The notes below the pieces were generated by a model. It was not told where the DNA came from. It worked only from the letters and a program-made list of their open reading frames with translations, and searched no databases. The position numbers were made by a program, and so were the translations under genes. From Imbricaverruca yamaguchii (lineage: Eukaryota > Arthropoda > Thecostraca > Neoverrucidae), in contig JAOTOL010001657.1 in assembly GCA_034440575.1 (NCBI GenBank), positions 1,070,001-1,134,000 on the forward strand: 64,000 bases of DNA, written 5' to 3'. Positions 10,561 through 23,020 of the stretch are shown here, in pieces. The number at the start of each line of letters is the position of its first letter. The stretch's first letter is position 1.

Positions 10561-13500
10561 CCGTCGTTAACAGCAGGGCGAGCCACGCTCACAACTACTC
10601 ACGAGTGCCGAGGGTAATGTGTTAGCGAGCAAGACAATCGCAGCTGAGCCGGAATCATGCTGGGGCGCCGGAGCACCGCTGCCAAATTAGGCCGAGATTA
10701 GAGCGGATTTATCAGCGTCCGATGAAAGCGTGGAACTTAACTGATATGTCGAGGCACATTATGCTGGCGATGCAGCAGCTCAAACACTGCAGAAAGACGT
10801 ACAATTTCCTGCAGTCGAATGATATATGGCACCACTCAACAGAAGGTGGGCACATATGACCTCATTCCAGGTTAACGGAACTACTTACTAGGTCGTCACA
10901 CTCCAGTGCCTGACCTGAACGGCGAGCGTAGAGAGAATTTCCTCAGCAGATTTGTCAGACAGGGGTCTTCCCCAAACCAGGAGTGGCGAACGCAAGTGTG
11001 ACTGTGAGAGGAAGCTGCACCAACCAACATGGTCGACACAAACCGCTTTCTACGAGTAGTAAATCTCGGCCAGAACCGAGGCGGATAAACCAGCCAATCG
11101 TTCCCATCGATCGGAACTTTTACTTGCCACGCGAGTCGCGTCGCACCGTCCACCGAACCGCCGCTGGCCTACGGGTTGAGAGCCGCCGAGAATGCAAGCG
11201 GTCCAAAGAACGGCCCTGGCGCACTACCATCGCGTCAGCGGTGCATCAATCAGGAGCCACTAAAAATAAACGCGGCACGGCTCGACGACGGCGGGCGATG
11301 CTGGGCGGACCAGCCGCGTCTCAAGTTAATCAGTCGCCAGCTGGTGTTTTGACACGACCTGGCGACGGTAACCGATCGTATGCACCGCCAAAGTCCGGCA
11401 CGGCACGGCCGAGCCGGCTCGCTTTCACCGGCGGCGCAGCGCCGCAGAGAGACGGCGCTATCGGCGCTGCAACTCACCCGTCGGAAATCCTGTATCGTGC
11501 AGATGAAGTACGGCTGGTCCTTCTGCTGACTCTCGATGTACACAGAGTCTGGAACAGCGAGAGGCCAGTGTGAACGAAACAAGTACCGTACGTGCCGCGT
11601 ACCGAATCTGAACAACCGGCGGCGGTGGCAGCCCGAGACACGTGGCGAGACGTGAGGCGTTCATATCTTTCATTTCCAATGTTCATTATGTTCAAATTGG
11701 AAGTTGCTTGCCATTCGGAAATTATGCTCTTAAAAAAATTATCAACGTATCCAACCCAGTCGATGTTTCCTTCCGATTTTTGGAAGTAATTTCCAAGGTG
11801 GAAATTATGAACAATGGAAATTGTGAACTATGGGAAAATATGATACGCCACCGGCGGGACAATTTGCCGGCATAGCTGGGAGAACGGCCGGGGTAAGGCC
11901 CTCCGAGTGGTCGCCGCACGCCAGAACGTAATCAGATCCAGTCGACGGTGATGGGCGAGATTGAGGCCGGGGTACCGATCCGACCCGGTGACGTCACCAG
12001 GATGGCCACGTGCGCGTCAGTAACGCAGCCGCAGGTACGGCCTCCATTGCCGAGAAGACGGCTCAACACAAGTATACCGGAGCAGTAAGCTGGTGTTTGC
12101 AACGTGATTGTCGATCTATTTCCAATAAATGGTTCGTGGCCTGATAGGCTGAGTTCGATCCTCGAGAAGAGGATCAATTATTTACATCGGGGGATAGGCA
12201 GGGGCGGCGGATCGTGTAGCAGTCATGGCCTGTTGGTGTCGAAAAATGACCGGCATTATCAGACTGCATTGCTGGAACTGCTAACGCAAACACAGCGAAC
12301 TCACGGCGAACTCACAGCGCTCTGGATCGATACTGGTCTTTCGGCGGGGAACTTTATCCCGTCAACTGAAACTAGCGCAGAGCTAACGGCTGGCGACGAC
12401 TCGCCACATATTGGTCGGCGCTTCCATTTACGGGACGCGCGACACACGTGACCTCTCCGGCATCTGGCGAAAACAGGGCTCGCAATGGGCGCCACCCAAT
12501 GGCGGCTTGGGGGCCCATCGGAGCGGTGGTAATTGGCCCGGACCCGGGACGCCAAGTCCCACAGACCGACACCATTCTTTACTGTCGATTGATCGCGCTG
12601 TGATAATTCCAGAACACGGCCATGCAGCTCAGGTCTGATGGCCTATCGACAGAGCAATAAATTGCCTCCGGTGCACAATAACCACCACACATTGGACCCG
12701 TTGGCACAACGCCATGTTCAGTAGTTGGCACATTTCGTCATATGCACACATTGCGTCATTTATTAGCCTGTTCCATCACACACATTTTAATAATGCAAGT
12801 GGTTGTGAACAGCTGCCACTGAATGATTGCCGCATGGCTCACAACACATCACGGCAGACGACCGTCAAATGACGGGGTAGGCACCATGTGATTTAACTGC
12901 GTACACATGCACGATGCCGGTCGCTGCGCCAACGCCATCATCGAAATTCAATACTCCTCAAAGTTGGCGGACAACAGAGGCAAGTATTCGTCTGCTTAGC
13001 GGTTGCCCGCCATTCACATCTTGTGAGTAATGATGCTTTTACTCGTGCTAATTTCGCGTTGGCACTCAATCACACCGCACCACCGAACCCCCAAACTTGA
13101 ACAACCGCTGGCTGTCCTCACTTCTCATAACTTCTCACCCCCGCCCCGACCTGGCGGCGGCCGATGCCGCTGGCCGCCGCCACACAGCTGGCCTGTCAGC
13201 GGCGTCGAGCGTGCAGCAGGGGGGAGGGGTGGTGAGATCCGCAACGCCCTCCACGCGAGCACAACTTCTGCCGCCACTCAGTCGGTTGATCGTTCGAGAC
13301 CTCGGCGTCGGCTACCGACGCCGATATATGTTGGATGGATGTTTGAACAGATGCCATCTTCCGTCCGGCAATAGCCAGGTTGGAGACCGAACAAGCTCAA
13401 CGGGGAAACAGCGGTGACGCGTTGTGGCACTGATTGGGGAATGGCGGATGGCGGAATTATTAAATGGTCGTTATATTAAAGGTATTAAATTAAATTAAAT

Positions 13501-13740
13501 GTATTAAATTAAAATATATTAAATGGTCGTTGGAGGGATTATTGGTGCCAGACCAGCTCTCGGAAAAATACTAAAAGACAGTAACTGAAGGAGCAAAACA
13601 TCGTTCTGTTGGCAACATGTTCACGTGATGGCTTTAATTCAAATGAGATGGATACAATTATGCCGAGCCTAGGACTGCCGGGAGCCTCATGAAGTGCGCC
13701 TGCGCGGGCCTAGAACACACGCAGAAGGGAAGACAGGTAG
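10561..13740. other. Long unannotated segment
   Basis: No coding region or named element supported. Around 11667-11700 and 11790-11825 there are loosely inverted TTTCCATTGTTCAT-like words. 13480-13530 is an AT-rich TTAAAT-word cluster. 13130-13330 is GC-rich. Confidence 0.45.
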
Positions 13741-13965
13741 ATGGGAGACCGAGCAGAGGGAAGACCGAGCAGAGGGAAGACCGAGCAGAGGGAAGACCGA
13801 CCAGAGGGGAGACCGAGCAGAAGGGAGACCGAGCAGAAGGGAGACCGACCAGAGCAAAGACCGAACAGAGGGGATACCGAACAGAGTATGAGGGGAGACC
13901 TCCCTCTACCGAACAGAGGGAGGGGAGACCGATCAGAATGGAGACCGATCAGAAGGGATATTTGG
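13741..13965. repeat. 16-bp minisatellite
   Basis: Units of GACCGAGCAGAGGGAA, with A/G and C/G variants, in about 13 copies. Confidence 0.88.
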
Positions 13966-14149
13966 GATATTTATTTCATACCGAACATGGCGTAATGCTT
14001 TGGGCCAGAGCTAGGTATAGCAGCCACAGTTCTGGGCTTGAGTTGAAGACTAATAATTGGAGACTCCCGAGGTTGAAGAACGCCGACTCGGAAGTGTCGC
14101 CGACTCAGTGACTCATTGACTCAGTGATTCAGTGACGGGGGTCGGGGAG

Positions 14150-14578
14150 GCGGACTCGGGTGTGGTCGGGAGATGGACTCGGGTGGGGCCGGGAGATGGA
14201 CTCGGATGTGGTCGGGAGATGGACTCGGGTGGGGCCGGGAGATGGACTCGGATGTGGTCGGGAGATGGACTCGGATGTGGTCGGGAGATGGACTCGGATG
14301 TGGTCGGGAGATGGACTCGGGTGGGGCCGGGAGATGGACTCGGATGTGGTCGGGAGATGGACTCGGATGTGGTCGGGAGATGGACTCGGGTGGGGCCGGG
14401 AGATGGACTCGGATGTGGTCGGGAGATGGACTCGGATGTGGTCGGGAGATGGACTCGGATGTGGTCGGGAGATGGACTCGGGTGGGGCCGGGAGATGGAC
14501 TCGGATGTGGTCGGGAGATGGACTCGGATGTGGTCGGGAGATGGACTCGGATGTGGTCGGGAGGCGGACTCGGGTGGG
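14150..14578. repeat. 23-bp minisatellite
   Basis: About 18 units made of GAGATGGACTCGG(A/G)TG and then (T/G)GG(T/C)CGG. Two unit types, GATGTGGTC and GGTGGGGCC, alternate irregularly. Because 23 is not a multiple of 3, all three frames on a strand read the same 23-residue cycle; this explains the four to five overlapping open frames of 160-240 codons. Confidence 0.95.
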
Positions 14579-14588
14579 GCCGGGGGTC

Positions 14589-14750
14589 GCCGACTCATTC
14601 AGGGTCAGGGGCACGTACTCAGGTGGAGCCCGAAGCCACCGACTCGACCGGGGTCAGGGGCACGACTCAGGTGGGGTCCGAGGTCACCGACTCGACCGGG
14701 GTCGGAGACACCGAGTCCGGTGTGGTCAGTAGTCGCCGACTCAGGTCAAG
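14589..14750. repeat. 48-bp repeat, three units
   Basis: Three diverged units, each starting GACTC and containing GGGGTC(A/G)G and CACC. They share GACTCGG words with the preceding 23-bp array and may derive from it. Confidence 0.6.
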
Positions 14751-15670
14751 TCGAAGAACGCCCACCATTCTGGTCTGGGGACGTCGACTTGGGTGAGGGC
14801 GGGGTGCATCGACCGGGGTTGGGTCGGGGGACGTCACCTCCGCTGTGATCTGGGGACACAGATTCTGGCGGAGTGGAGGGACACTGGCTCGCGACGCGGG
14901 GGGGCACGCCGAGTCGTGACGACAACGTGCCGCAACTTCTACTAATCCCACACTGGATTCACTCATCGCTCCATAATAGGTGTCGGCAAAAGCCTGTGCT
15001 TAGACGGTCCGTCAACCTGCCCCCGTCCCCCATCCCCACCCCAATGCAATCAGCCCAACCCAGACAGACAGACGACCTACCCTTCAGCGCAACCGTCTGG
15101 TGGTCAGCCTCGACAGACATGTCCAGCGCACCCATCTGATGGTCGGATCTCGACAGATCTGTCCGCCTGTCTGTCCGGTCAGCGGAACACCGTGCCACAG
15201 GCGTCGCGACAGTCGCCACGAGACGCGGCGCCAGCGCGTCCACAGGCCGGGATATCGCCGCGCTGTTGGGACGACTGTGTGGACGGCGATGCCTCCGCCG
15301 TCTGCACACCAATCGCCAGAGTTTCACAAAGTTGCCACTGCCCCTCGACCGATCATTACGTGTGCCTGTGTCGGCCGACACAGCGCGGCCGGTTCCGGGT
15401 ACGGCGGCGGCGCGCCGCGGCGGCACTGTCGTGCTTAGTACGAGCCGGCGGACACACCCGGCCGGCACGAGGTGGCCGGCCGTGTCGTTGACCGCGCCGC
15501 GCGCTGGGAGGCCGCTCGGCCAGCTCATGGCTGCCGTGGCGCACGCGGTCGACCGTGGAATTTACACCCAGAGTTGGGAGAGCGCTCGGAGGGGAACTTC
15601 CGCACTCAGGTCGGGTCCACCACCCGGCCGGCGAGTCGGCCCGTCGTGACGGTACCGTTCCACGGCCGAG
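14751..15670. other. GC-rich unannotated segment
   Basis: Minus-strand open frame of 189 codons (14959-15528) without recognisable domains. Compositional bias is sufficient to explain it. Confidence 0.45.
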
Positions 15671-15671
15671 T

Positions 15672-15985
15672 CAGACCACAGACCACGGACCACTGACCAC
15701 TGACCACGGACCACAGACCGCGGACCACAGGCCACAGACCGCGGACCACAGGACACAGACCGCGGGCCACAGACCGCAGACCACGGACCACATGCCACAG
15801 ACCGCGGACCACAAACCACAGACCGCGGACCACAGACCACAGACCACGAACCACATGCCACGGACCAGACCACAGACCACGGACCACATGCCACGGACCA
15901 CGGACCACAGACCGCGGACCACGGACCACAGGCCATAAACCGCGGACCACAGACCACAGACCACAGGCCACAGACCACGGACCGG
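15672..15985. repeat. 7/14-bp minisatellite
   Basis: About 45 heptamers ACCACAG / ACCGCGG / ACCACGG in mixed order. Confidence 0.93.
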
Positions 15986-16122
15986 CCGGACCGGTGCGGA
16001 CGGCCTGCGTCGCGGACCGGCCGCCGCCACCACAGGGCTCGGGTGTCCACCACAGGACGCGCGGGCCCAGCCGGGAGACCGTCCATTCCCTGGGCCGGCC
16101 GGCCGCAGGTCGCCGGGCCGCC

Positions 16123-16280
16123 ATTCGGCCGTGTCCGCTTGGGTTCGGACGGGCGTTCGGCCGTGTCCGCTTGGGTTCGGGCGGGCGTTCGGCCGTGTCC
16201 GCTTGGGTTCGGATGGGCGTTCGGCCGTGTCCGCTTGGGTTCGGATGGGCGTTCGGCCGTGTCCGCTTGGGTCGGACGGG
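16123..16280. repeat. 32-bp minisatellite
   Basis: Five units, each with TGTCCGCTTGGGTTCGGA then GGGCGTTCGGCCG. Spacing is exactly 32 bp (starts at 16132, 16164, 16196). Confidence 0.93.
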
Positions 16281-17345
16281 CGCGCGGCAAGCTCCCAGAT
16301 CGCCATCGCCGGCTGACAGCCGCCCGGTCGCCTCGATGGCACACCTCGATGACAGGAGCTCGCCAAGGTCGCCGGCCACGGCCGTCCCCGTCCCGCGCCA
16401 GATAGCACACGACTGACCTCAAACGGTGTGGGACCGGTCACCAGCCAACCAAGCTCTCGCCACGCGTCGCAGCATTCAACGATCACCGACCCAATGCGAT
16501 GCTCTTCGTCTGCGATAAAATACGCTTTGTCGCGAGAGTAATTTTCGAGAAGCCCACCATGGCAGGCAAGCAGCACCTGGAGCATCTGGGCATGGCAATC
16601 ATGCCCCCTTCCACAGCTGTGCCTGACAATGCTTACCCGGGACAGACACACGAGCCGCCCAGTGCTGTCAGTACTTCCGCAGCCGTTAGCACGTGGTGTC
16701 AGGTGGACCGACAGAGCGTCACTACAGCAGCGACAGACGAGACTGGCCGCTCACCAGCCGAGTCTGACCGCTCGGCAGCCAACACACCGCAGCAGCCCTT
16801 CCCGCCAGCCCTTACCGCCGGCGTTTCCCGCCAACCCTTCCCGCCAGCGCTTTCCGCCGGCGGGCCCGGCGCGAGTCCCGGTGTCACGCGTCACGAGCCT
16901 CGCTGGCGGCCACCATACGACCCACGGCCGCGCCATTCAGGCCGGCCGGCCGGCGGCGCTCCGCCGGCCGGCACAGGAACACGAGCGCGCGCTCCCGCGG
17001 GACGGCCGCTGACGCCGGCCCTGGCAAACACGCAATCACGCGGCCGCCGACCGCGAACAAACAACGACCGGCGGCGTGCGAGAGAGGCGCTCCGGACACC
17101 GCCGGTCGGTGGGAGTGGCGCGCGCCGCCGCCGGCGTCACGGCTGGACCTGGCGCCGCGCGTGACGGCCGGCCAAGCTGCACGGGTGGCGTTCGAGCCGG
17201 CCTGCTGTCGCCCCTGGTAGGCACAGTCCAGCCGAGAACATCGGGTCTGAGCAGGCCCATGCAGCGACTAGTGCTAAATAAATAAACACACACGCCTCGC
17301 AACACCAGGTAGTCCATCTACTGACACCGCGTCACGAACTGGCCT
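16281..17345. other. GC-rich unannotated segment
   Basis: Contains a short 30-bp imperfect repeat of CCCTTCCCGCCAG at 16795-16865. Long open frames here lack domains. Confidence 0.45.
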
Positions 17346-17357
17346 GCATCCCCCAAC

Positions 17358-17580
17358 CAGCCAATCTGATACCGCCCCTGACGGCGTCGGTATCCGCGTC
17401 GCCCGCCGCCTCCCCAGTCAGCCCGCCTGACACCGCCTCTGACGGCGTCGGTGTCCGGCCCGCCGTCTCCCCGGTCAGCCCGCCTGATACCGCCTCTGAC
17501 GGCGTCGGTGTCCGGCCCGCCGCCTCCCCAGTCAGCCCGCCTGACACCGCCTCTGACGGCGTCGGTGTCCGTGTCACCTA
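17358..17580. repeat. 57-bp minisatellite
   Basis: Four units, each containing CAGCCCGCCTGA(C/T)ACCGCC, TCTGACGGCGTCGGTGTCCG and CCTCCCC(A/G)GT. Confidence 0.9.
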
Positions 17581-17810
17581 CCCCAGCTAGGCTACCTGCC
17601 ACCGTCAGTAACCGTGTGGCCGGCCGCCTCCCTAGCCCGCCCGCCTGACACCGCCTCTGGCCGGCCGGGCGCTCCCACCGCCGGATCACAACACCATGTC
17701 CGCTGACAAACGACGACGGCGGGCTATTACCCGGCCATCACCGGGCCGGAGGGCACGAGGCCATTGGGCCGGCAGTCGAGGAGCGGGCGACAATGGCCGC
17801 GCGAGCATAC
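17581..17810. other. Unannotated segment
   Basis: GC-rich spacer with one further partial copy of the 57-bp unit near 17636-17660. Confidence 0.45.
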
Positions 17811-17860
17811 GCACACACGCACACACACACACACAGACACACATACACACAGACAACCGG
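17811..17860. repeat. (CA)n, interrupted
   Basis: CA dinucleotides with GCA, GACA and TACA interruptions. Confidence 0.93.
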
Positions 17861-18591
17861 CACCGAACACCCACAGCCAGGCCCGAACGCGCATGTTCCG
17901 CGCCACCCACTGACAGGCATTCGCGTCACGACACGCCTTCGTGGCGATAACGCCCAGAGCTTTGGAACGCCCCGAACGCAACGAACGCAGCGGCTTCCCA
18001 GCACACAGGTCTCCAGTTCGGCGCCGCTGAGCACCGTCGACTTCTGAGCCGGCGCCATTCTCTCTCTCTCCCTTCCAGTGGAGCGCTTCCGGCTCGGGAG
18101 CGCCCCGCCGGCGCCTCGCATTCGCCTCGTGTGGCGCACCAATCGTTCAGCGGCGACGCGCATTTCTCAGCCGCCGCGAGGGCGCTGAGTCGAGCGCGAG
18201 CTGCGGCCCGCTCCGCGGCTCTGCTCCGCGGTCAGCGCGGCCGTCGACAGCCGGCTCGGCGGCCGACCGCCTAACGAGACCGGCGCGCAACTGGGCCGAC
18301 TCGGCGGCGGCGGTCGCGAGAGCCGCGGCCGGCCGTGTCGACGCCGCCTCGGCCCGGCACCCCGGCTCTGATGTACGATCAATTAGCCGCGTGCCGGCGC
18401 CGTCGACAAAAACGGCGCGGCTCTCGACCGCCGCGGCGCAGAGGTCAGCGCCGACTCGCGGCCCGGTCACACGCGCGCGTCCGACCGGCCCGGGCCGTGA
18501 GGCGCGTGGCGAGGCCGTCCGCGGCTGGTGTCAATCTTCGGACCCGGGGCCCAGCTGGAGGAGCCCTCTTCACAGTGCCACGGGTTGGAAC
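17861..18591. other. GC/CpG-rich segment
   Basis: Strong CpG density from about 18040 to 18560. No gene recognised. Confidence 0.4.
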
Positions 18592-18890
18592 CGGTCCCAG
18601 ACAGGACAACGTCACCACCTGGGGCTGATCTCGGACAGGACAATGTCACAGGCTGGGGCCCGTCTCGGACAGGACAATGCCACGGGTTGGGGCCCGTCTC
18701 GGACAGGACAATGCCACTGGCTGGGGCCGATCTCGGACAGGACAATGTCACAGGCTGGGGCCCGTCTCGGACAGGACAATGCCACGGGTTGGGGCCGATT
18801 TCGGACAGGACAATGTCACGGGTTGGGGCCGGTCCCAGACAGGACAATGCCACTGGCTGGGCTTGTCTCGGACAGGACAAAGGCTGACTT
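18592..18890. repeat. 34-bp minisatellite
   Basis: About nine units with GGACAGGACAATG(C/T)CAC, then (A/G)GG(C/T)TGGGGCC, then a CTC. Confidence 0.94.
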
Positions 18891-19722
18891 GTGGGTTTGA
18901 CAGAGGTCCGATAGAGAACCGGAGAGATAGTTTCCTACCGGCGAGTTCATACAGCATTATGGTAACTCCGCAAGAAATAAATTGCAGGGCATAACATCTC
19001 GACATCAGCGACATACCTCGAATTCTGATGGTTATTCTTTCATTCCGATCCGATCTTAAGAATCAGAACAGGTTTCGCAAACCTCGTACGCAGAGGAGAA
19101 TATCGTTTGCAGATATCGACTGCCACCAAGTTTAGGTACACCCGACGCGAAGAAAAGCTGACCCGGACATGTACGGCCTCCAGGAAACACGTCTTCACCT
19201 TAACTGCCAGGAAGCCGTTATGGCATATGGCCCAACAAGCATCCTGTGCAAACTGTGACCAAATTCGAACATTGCCGCAAACGTCCTTTCCAGAGATATA
19301 TCGACTGGAGGAAACTACGGCCTAGAGACGGCCTGACTGGCACATACTAACTGGCTGAACTTTGTGCACAAAGAGCAGGGATCAATCCCGTGGCGATGGC
19401 TCTGTGCTGAAGCCGAGCGTTCCGGGGAATCAGAGATACGCGGTTCGGTTCCCCGCGATGTCCGTGGGAGGCAGACGACACCACCTACTCTCCGTTGGTC
19501 CGTCGTGAAGCCACACTCGCCAGACCATCGATCCCGTGTTGTTCTGCAGCATGCTTTGTCTTTGGTCTTTGTCTGCCTGCCACTTGGCTTACTTCGATTT
19601 CCTTCACTTCTTGACACGGCGGAGGACATAATACGGGATGGTAATGCAGCTTAAAATGCTGCAAGTATTACAACTGGATGCCACTGAACTATGCACACAC
19701 GCACGGACATACGTATATATGC

Positions 19723-19727
<5 letters not shown>
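18891..19727. other. Unannotated segment
   Basis: No supported gene. A GGTTCGGTTCCC word near 19440 looks like a pol III B box, but no A box or tRNA fold could be made. Confidence 0.4.
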
Positions 19728-19798
<71 letters not shown>

Positions 19799-19810
19799 AT
19801 ATATATATAA
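19728..19810. repeat. (AT)n microsatellite
   Basis: Over 40 nearly uninterrupted AT dinucleotides with a single TTTAT interruption near 19785. Confidence 0.97.
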
Positions 19811-20261
19811 CATATACTACGGTAGGCCACATGTAGGTTGTGTCACCACAATGAAAAGCATGCTATGACGTTCTGTACAGAAAACACACATACGGGGACA
19901 CGTGTACTAAGACACTGCGAAAAGCCATCTGCTGTCTGCACACGTACGCTGATCCTATAACCTGAACCGCCAGCTCTGTGACGCGACGATCGACTTTGCC
20001 CGGTGGGCGGCGGACCGTTCGGGCGACACACGCAGAGGCCGTGCCGTGCCGAGATGTCGGCGCGCACCTCGCGTTATTCAAAACCAGGTCACGGGCGTCA
20101 GTCCGACACGAGCCGCCATGGTGGCAGCCGCTGACCGCGCCGAACGTCGTCGTTCCCGGCGGCTGCCGTTTCCCGGGAGGCGGCCGGCAGACGGAGGGTC
20201 GGCGGCGACTATCGCCTGCATTCCTCAGCTGATGCTATGTCTCGACCGACTGGGATCTGGC
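19811..20261. other. Unannotated segment
   Basis: GC-rich toward its right end. Nothing recognised. Confidence 0.45.
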
Positions 20262-20592
20262 CAGTGAGGTGTCAGCCCGGCTGGGAACTGGCCAGTGGAG
20301 TGTCGGCCCGGCTGGGAGCTGGCCAGTGAGGTGTCGGTCCGCCTGGGAACTGGCCAGTGAAGTGTGGGCCCGGCTGGGAACTGGCCAGTGGAGTGTCGGC
20401 CCGGCTGGGAACTGGCCAGTGGAGTGTCGGCCCGGCTGGGAGCTGGCCAGTGGAGTGTCGGCCCGGCTGGGAGCTGGCCAGTGAGGTGTCGGCCCGGCTG
20501 GGAGCTGGCCAGTGAAGCGTGGGCCCGGCTGGGAGCTGGCCAGTGGAGTGTCGACCCGGCTGGGAACTGACCAGTGAAGTGTCGACCCGGCT
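20262..20592. repeat. 31-bp minisatellite
   Basis: About 11 units with CGGCCCGGCTGGGA(A/G)CTGG followed by CCAGTG(G/A)AG. Confidence 0.95.
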
Positions 20593-20706
20593 GTTTGACG
20601 CCGGCCTACTGGGGTCGGCCCAGGCTACCTTGGCAGTCGGCCTGCTGTGGTTTGTCCAAGCCACATTGACAGCAGCCGGCCTACTAGGATCGGCCCAGAC
20701 AATCTT
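20593..20706. repeat. Degenerate repeat around GTCGGCCCAG(G/A)C
   Basis: Three to four diverged units of about 34-38 bp precede the LINE-tail insertion and resume after it, to about 20900. Confidence 0.55.
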
Positions 20707-20759
20707 AGTTTAGTTATTTGGGTTTTCGGACGCTTGGACCAGTGTTGATCATTCGTGCC
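20707..20759 (-). mobile_element. Solo LINE 3' tail, diverged
   Basis: TTAGTTATTTGGGTTTTCGG is the reverse complement of the tail end. The CGGCCCAGAC(A/C)A(T/C)CTT repeat at 20691-20706 and 20760-20775 flanks it, consistent with a TSD. However, the target is itself repetitive, so the flank match is weaker evidence here. Confidence 0.68.
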
Positions 20760-20775
20760 CGGCCCAGACCACCTT

Positions 20776-21591
20776 GGCGGGAGCCGGCCTACAGGGGCCG
20801 GTCCATATTGGCAGCCGGTCTGCTAGGGTCAGCCTAGGCCATCCTGTCAGGCCGCCTACTATTGTCGGCCCATTCCATCTCGACAGAAGCCGGCCGACGG
20901 AGGGTTGCCACACCGCCGTCGCTGCATTCTCCGGCTGCTTTCGCCTCCTGGGTGGGCGCCAAGCGACGAAGGGCTCGGCAGAGACAGCGCTGGCGAGCGG
21001 TCACGCTCGGCGGCGCCGATGGTCGGCCCAGCCACCGAGACGGTGGTGGCCGGCACCGCCTCTCCGTCAGCACGGGCTGTGTTCTGCCTTGACCGGGGCG
21101 GAGGCCGGCCCGGTCAAGGCACCTTCGCCGCGACCTTCGCCGGCCGCACCGCACCATTCGAGGTCCGAGTCGACGCTCCAAGTGGCCATCGGGCGGGCCC
21201 CCGCCGAACTTCAGACACGTCCGACAAGACGCGTCGGCCGCGGCGAAGGTCGCGCCACACGCGTCACATGACCAACACAGACGCGAAGGTCGCGTCACAC
21301 GGGTCACATGACTAGCACAACCCGAAAGGTCGCTTCACGAGCCAACACAGCGCGGCCTTCCACACCGCGCACCACGCCGCGCGGCTCGTGTCCGCCTGAC
21401 GTCCAAACACGGCCAACATCACGACCTGATGACGTCACTGCACACGGCGCCCGACGCCGGTCTCAGTCCGAGGGCTGACGGTCATCACCGGGCCACACAC
21501 GCAGCGCCAGCATCACACGTCCGCGATTCCAACAGCCAGCCACCGCGGCCGCACGGGCAGACTTCACCTGGGCGCCGATTACCCGTGGCTG
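20776..21591. other. GC-rich unannotated segment
   Basis: Contains a short duplication of CGAAGGTCGCG(T/C)CACACG around 21243-21310. No gene recognised. Confidence 0.45.
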
Positions 21592-21715
21592 CCTCGGAAG
21601 CCGGGCTCTGCCGGTCTCGGAAGCCGGTCTCTGTCGGTCTCTGTCGGTCTCTGCCGGTCTCGGAAGCCGGTCTCTGTCGGTCTCTGCCGGGCTCTGCCGG
21701 GCTCTGCCAGCCCGT
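21592..21715. repeat. 12-bp based minisatellite
   Basis: Mixture of CGGTCTCTGTCGG, CGGGCTCTGCCGG and CGGAAGCCGGTCT units. Confidence 0.85.
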
Positions 21716-21829
21716 CCGGTAACTGCGCCGGACGTCTCCCGCCAACGTGTGACGGGAGCAAGGGAGGGCGTGCTATAACGTCAGAGGACGCCGCCTCTTT
21801 CCGGCGCCTGTGATCGATTACCGCCGATA

Positions 21830-22290
21830 CGAGCGGCTGTATCTCCGGCTCCGTTGGCGGTGGACATGTCATCTGTTGGTGGCTGTATCTCCAGCTCAGT
21901 TGCCGGTGGACGTGTCATCTGTTGACGGCTGTGTTTCAGGCTCCGTTGGCGGTGGACGTGTCATCTGTTGACGGCTGTGTTTCAGGCTCCGTTGATCGTG
22001 GACGTGTCATCTGCTGGCGGCTGTATCTCCAGCTCCGTTGGCGGTGGACGTGTCATCTGTTGACGGCTGTGTTTCAGGCTCCGTTGATGGTGGACGTGTC
22101 ATCTGCTGGCGGCTGATCTCCAGCTCCGTTGGCGGTGGACGTGTCATCTGGTGGCGGCTGTATCTCCAACTCCGTTGATGGTGGACGTGTCATCTGCTGG
22201 CGGCTGATCTCCAGCTCCGTTGGCGGTGGACGTGTCATCTGTTGACGGCTGTGTTTCAGGCTCCGTTGGCGGTGGACGTGTCATCTGCTG
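21830..22290. repeat. 46-bp minisatellite
   Basis: About ten units with CTCCGTTGGCGGTGGACGTG, then TCATCTG(T/C)TG, then GGCTGTGTTTCAGG or GGCTGTATCTCCAG. Confidence 0.95.
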
Positions 22291-22590
22291 GCGCTGCTGC
22301 TGCTGCTGGCCACTCATCCAGCGATCCGCTGTCACTGATCTGCAGTGACCTGATACTTCTGCTCTGCGGCGACATGCCGACATGCTGTCACTGGCTTGTG
22401 GCACCCTGGTGTCACTGGTCTCCAGTGGTGGTCACCGATCTGGGCCATTCCCAAACGAGTTATCACCGGTTCTTGGAGACTGCCCAGTGATCTGTCACCG
22501 GTCCTTAGGGCCCTCCACAATGATCTGTCGCCGGTCACTGGGGCCTCCAGTGAGCCGTTGTCTCTGACATTCAGTCTGACCTGACAGCGA
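22291..22590. other. Degenerate GTCACTGGTC-rich segment
   Basis: Scattered TGTCACTGG(T/C)CT words suggest a decayed tandem repeat. It starts with (GCT)5 at about 22292-22306. Confidence 0.5.
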
Positions 22591-23020
22591 CGTCAGACTG
22601 ACACTGGCGGCACTCCGACGTCAGACCGCGGCTGGCGGCACTCCGCCGTCAGACCGCGGCTGGCGGCACTCTGCCGTCAGACTGACACTGGCGGCACTCC
22701 GACATCAGACCACGGTTGGCGGCACTCCGCCGTCAGACCACGGTTGACGGCACTCCGCCGTCAGACCGCGGCTGGCGGCACTCCGCCGTCAGACCGCGGC
22801 TGGCGGCACTCCGACGTCAGACTGAGGCTGGCGGCACTCCGCCGTCAGACCACGGTTGGCGGCACTCCGCCGTCAGACCGCGGCTGGCGGCACTCCGACG
22901 TCAGACTGAGGCTGGCGGCACTCCGCCGTCAGACCACGGTTGGCGGCACTCCGCCGTCAGACCACGGTTGGCGGCACTCCGCCGTCAGACCGCGGCTGGC
23001 GGCACTCCGCCGTCAGCAGA
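22591..23020. repeat. 28-bp minisatellite
   Basis: About 15 units of GCGGCACTCCGCCGTCAGAC followed by CGCGGCTG or CACGGTTG. Confidence 0.95.

Noticed and set aside
14129..14848. 160-240-codon frames on both strands
   Set aside because: Explained by the 23-bp array, which produces the same 23-residue cycle in every frame.
19380..19470. Possible SINE or tRNA-like element around GGTTCGGTTCCC
   Set aside because: A B-box-like word alone. I could find no A box at the right distance, no tail and no TSD.
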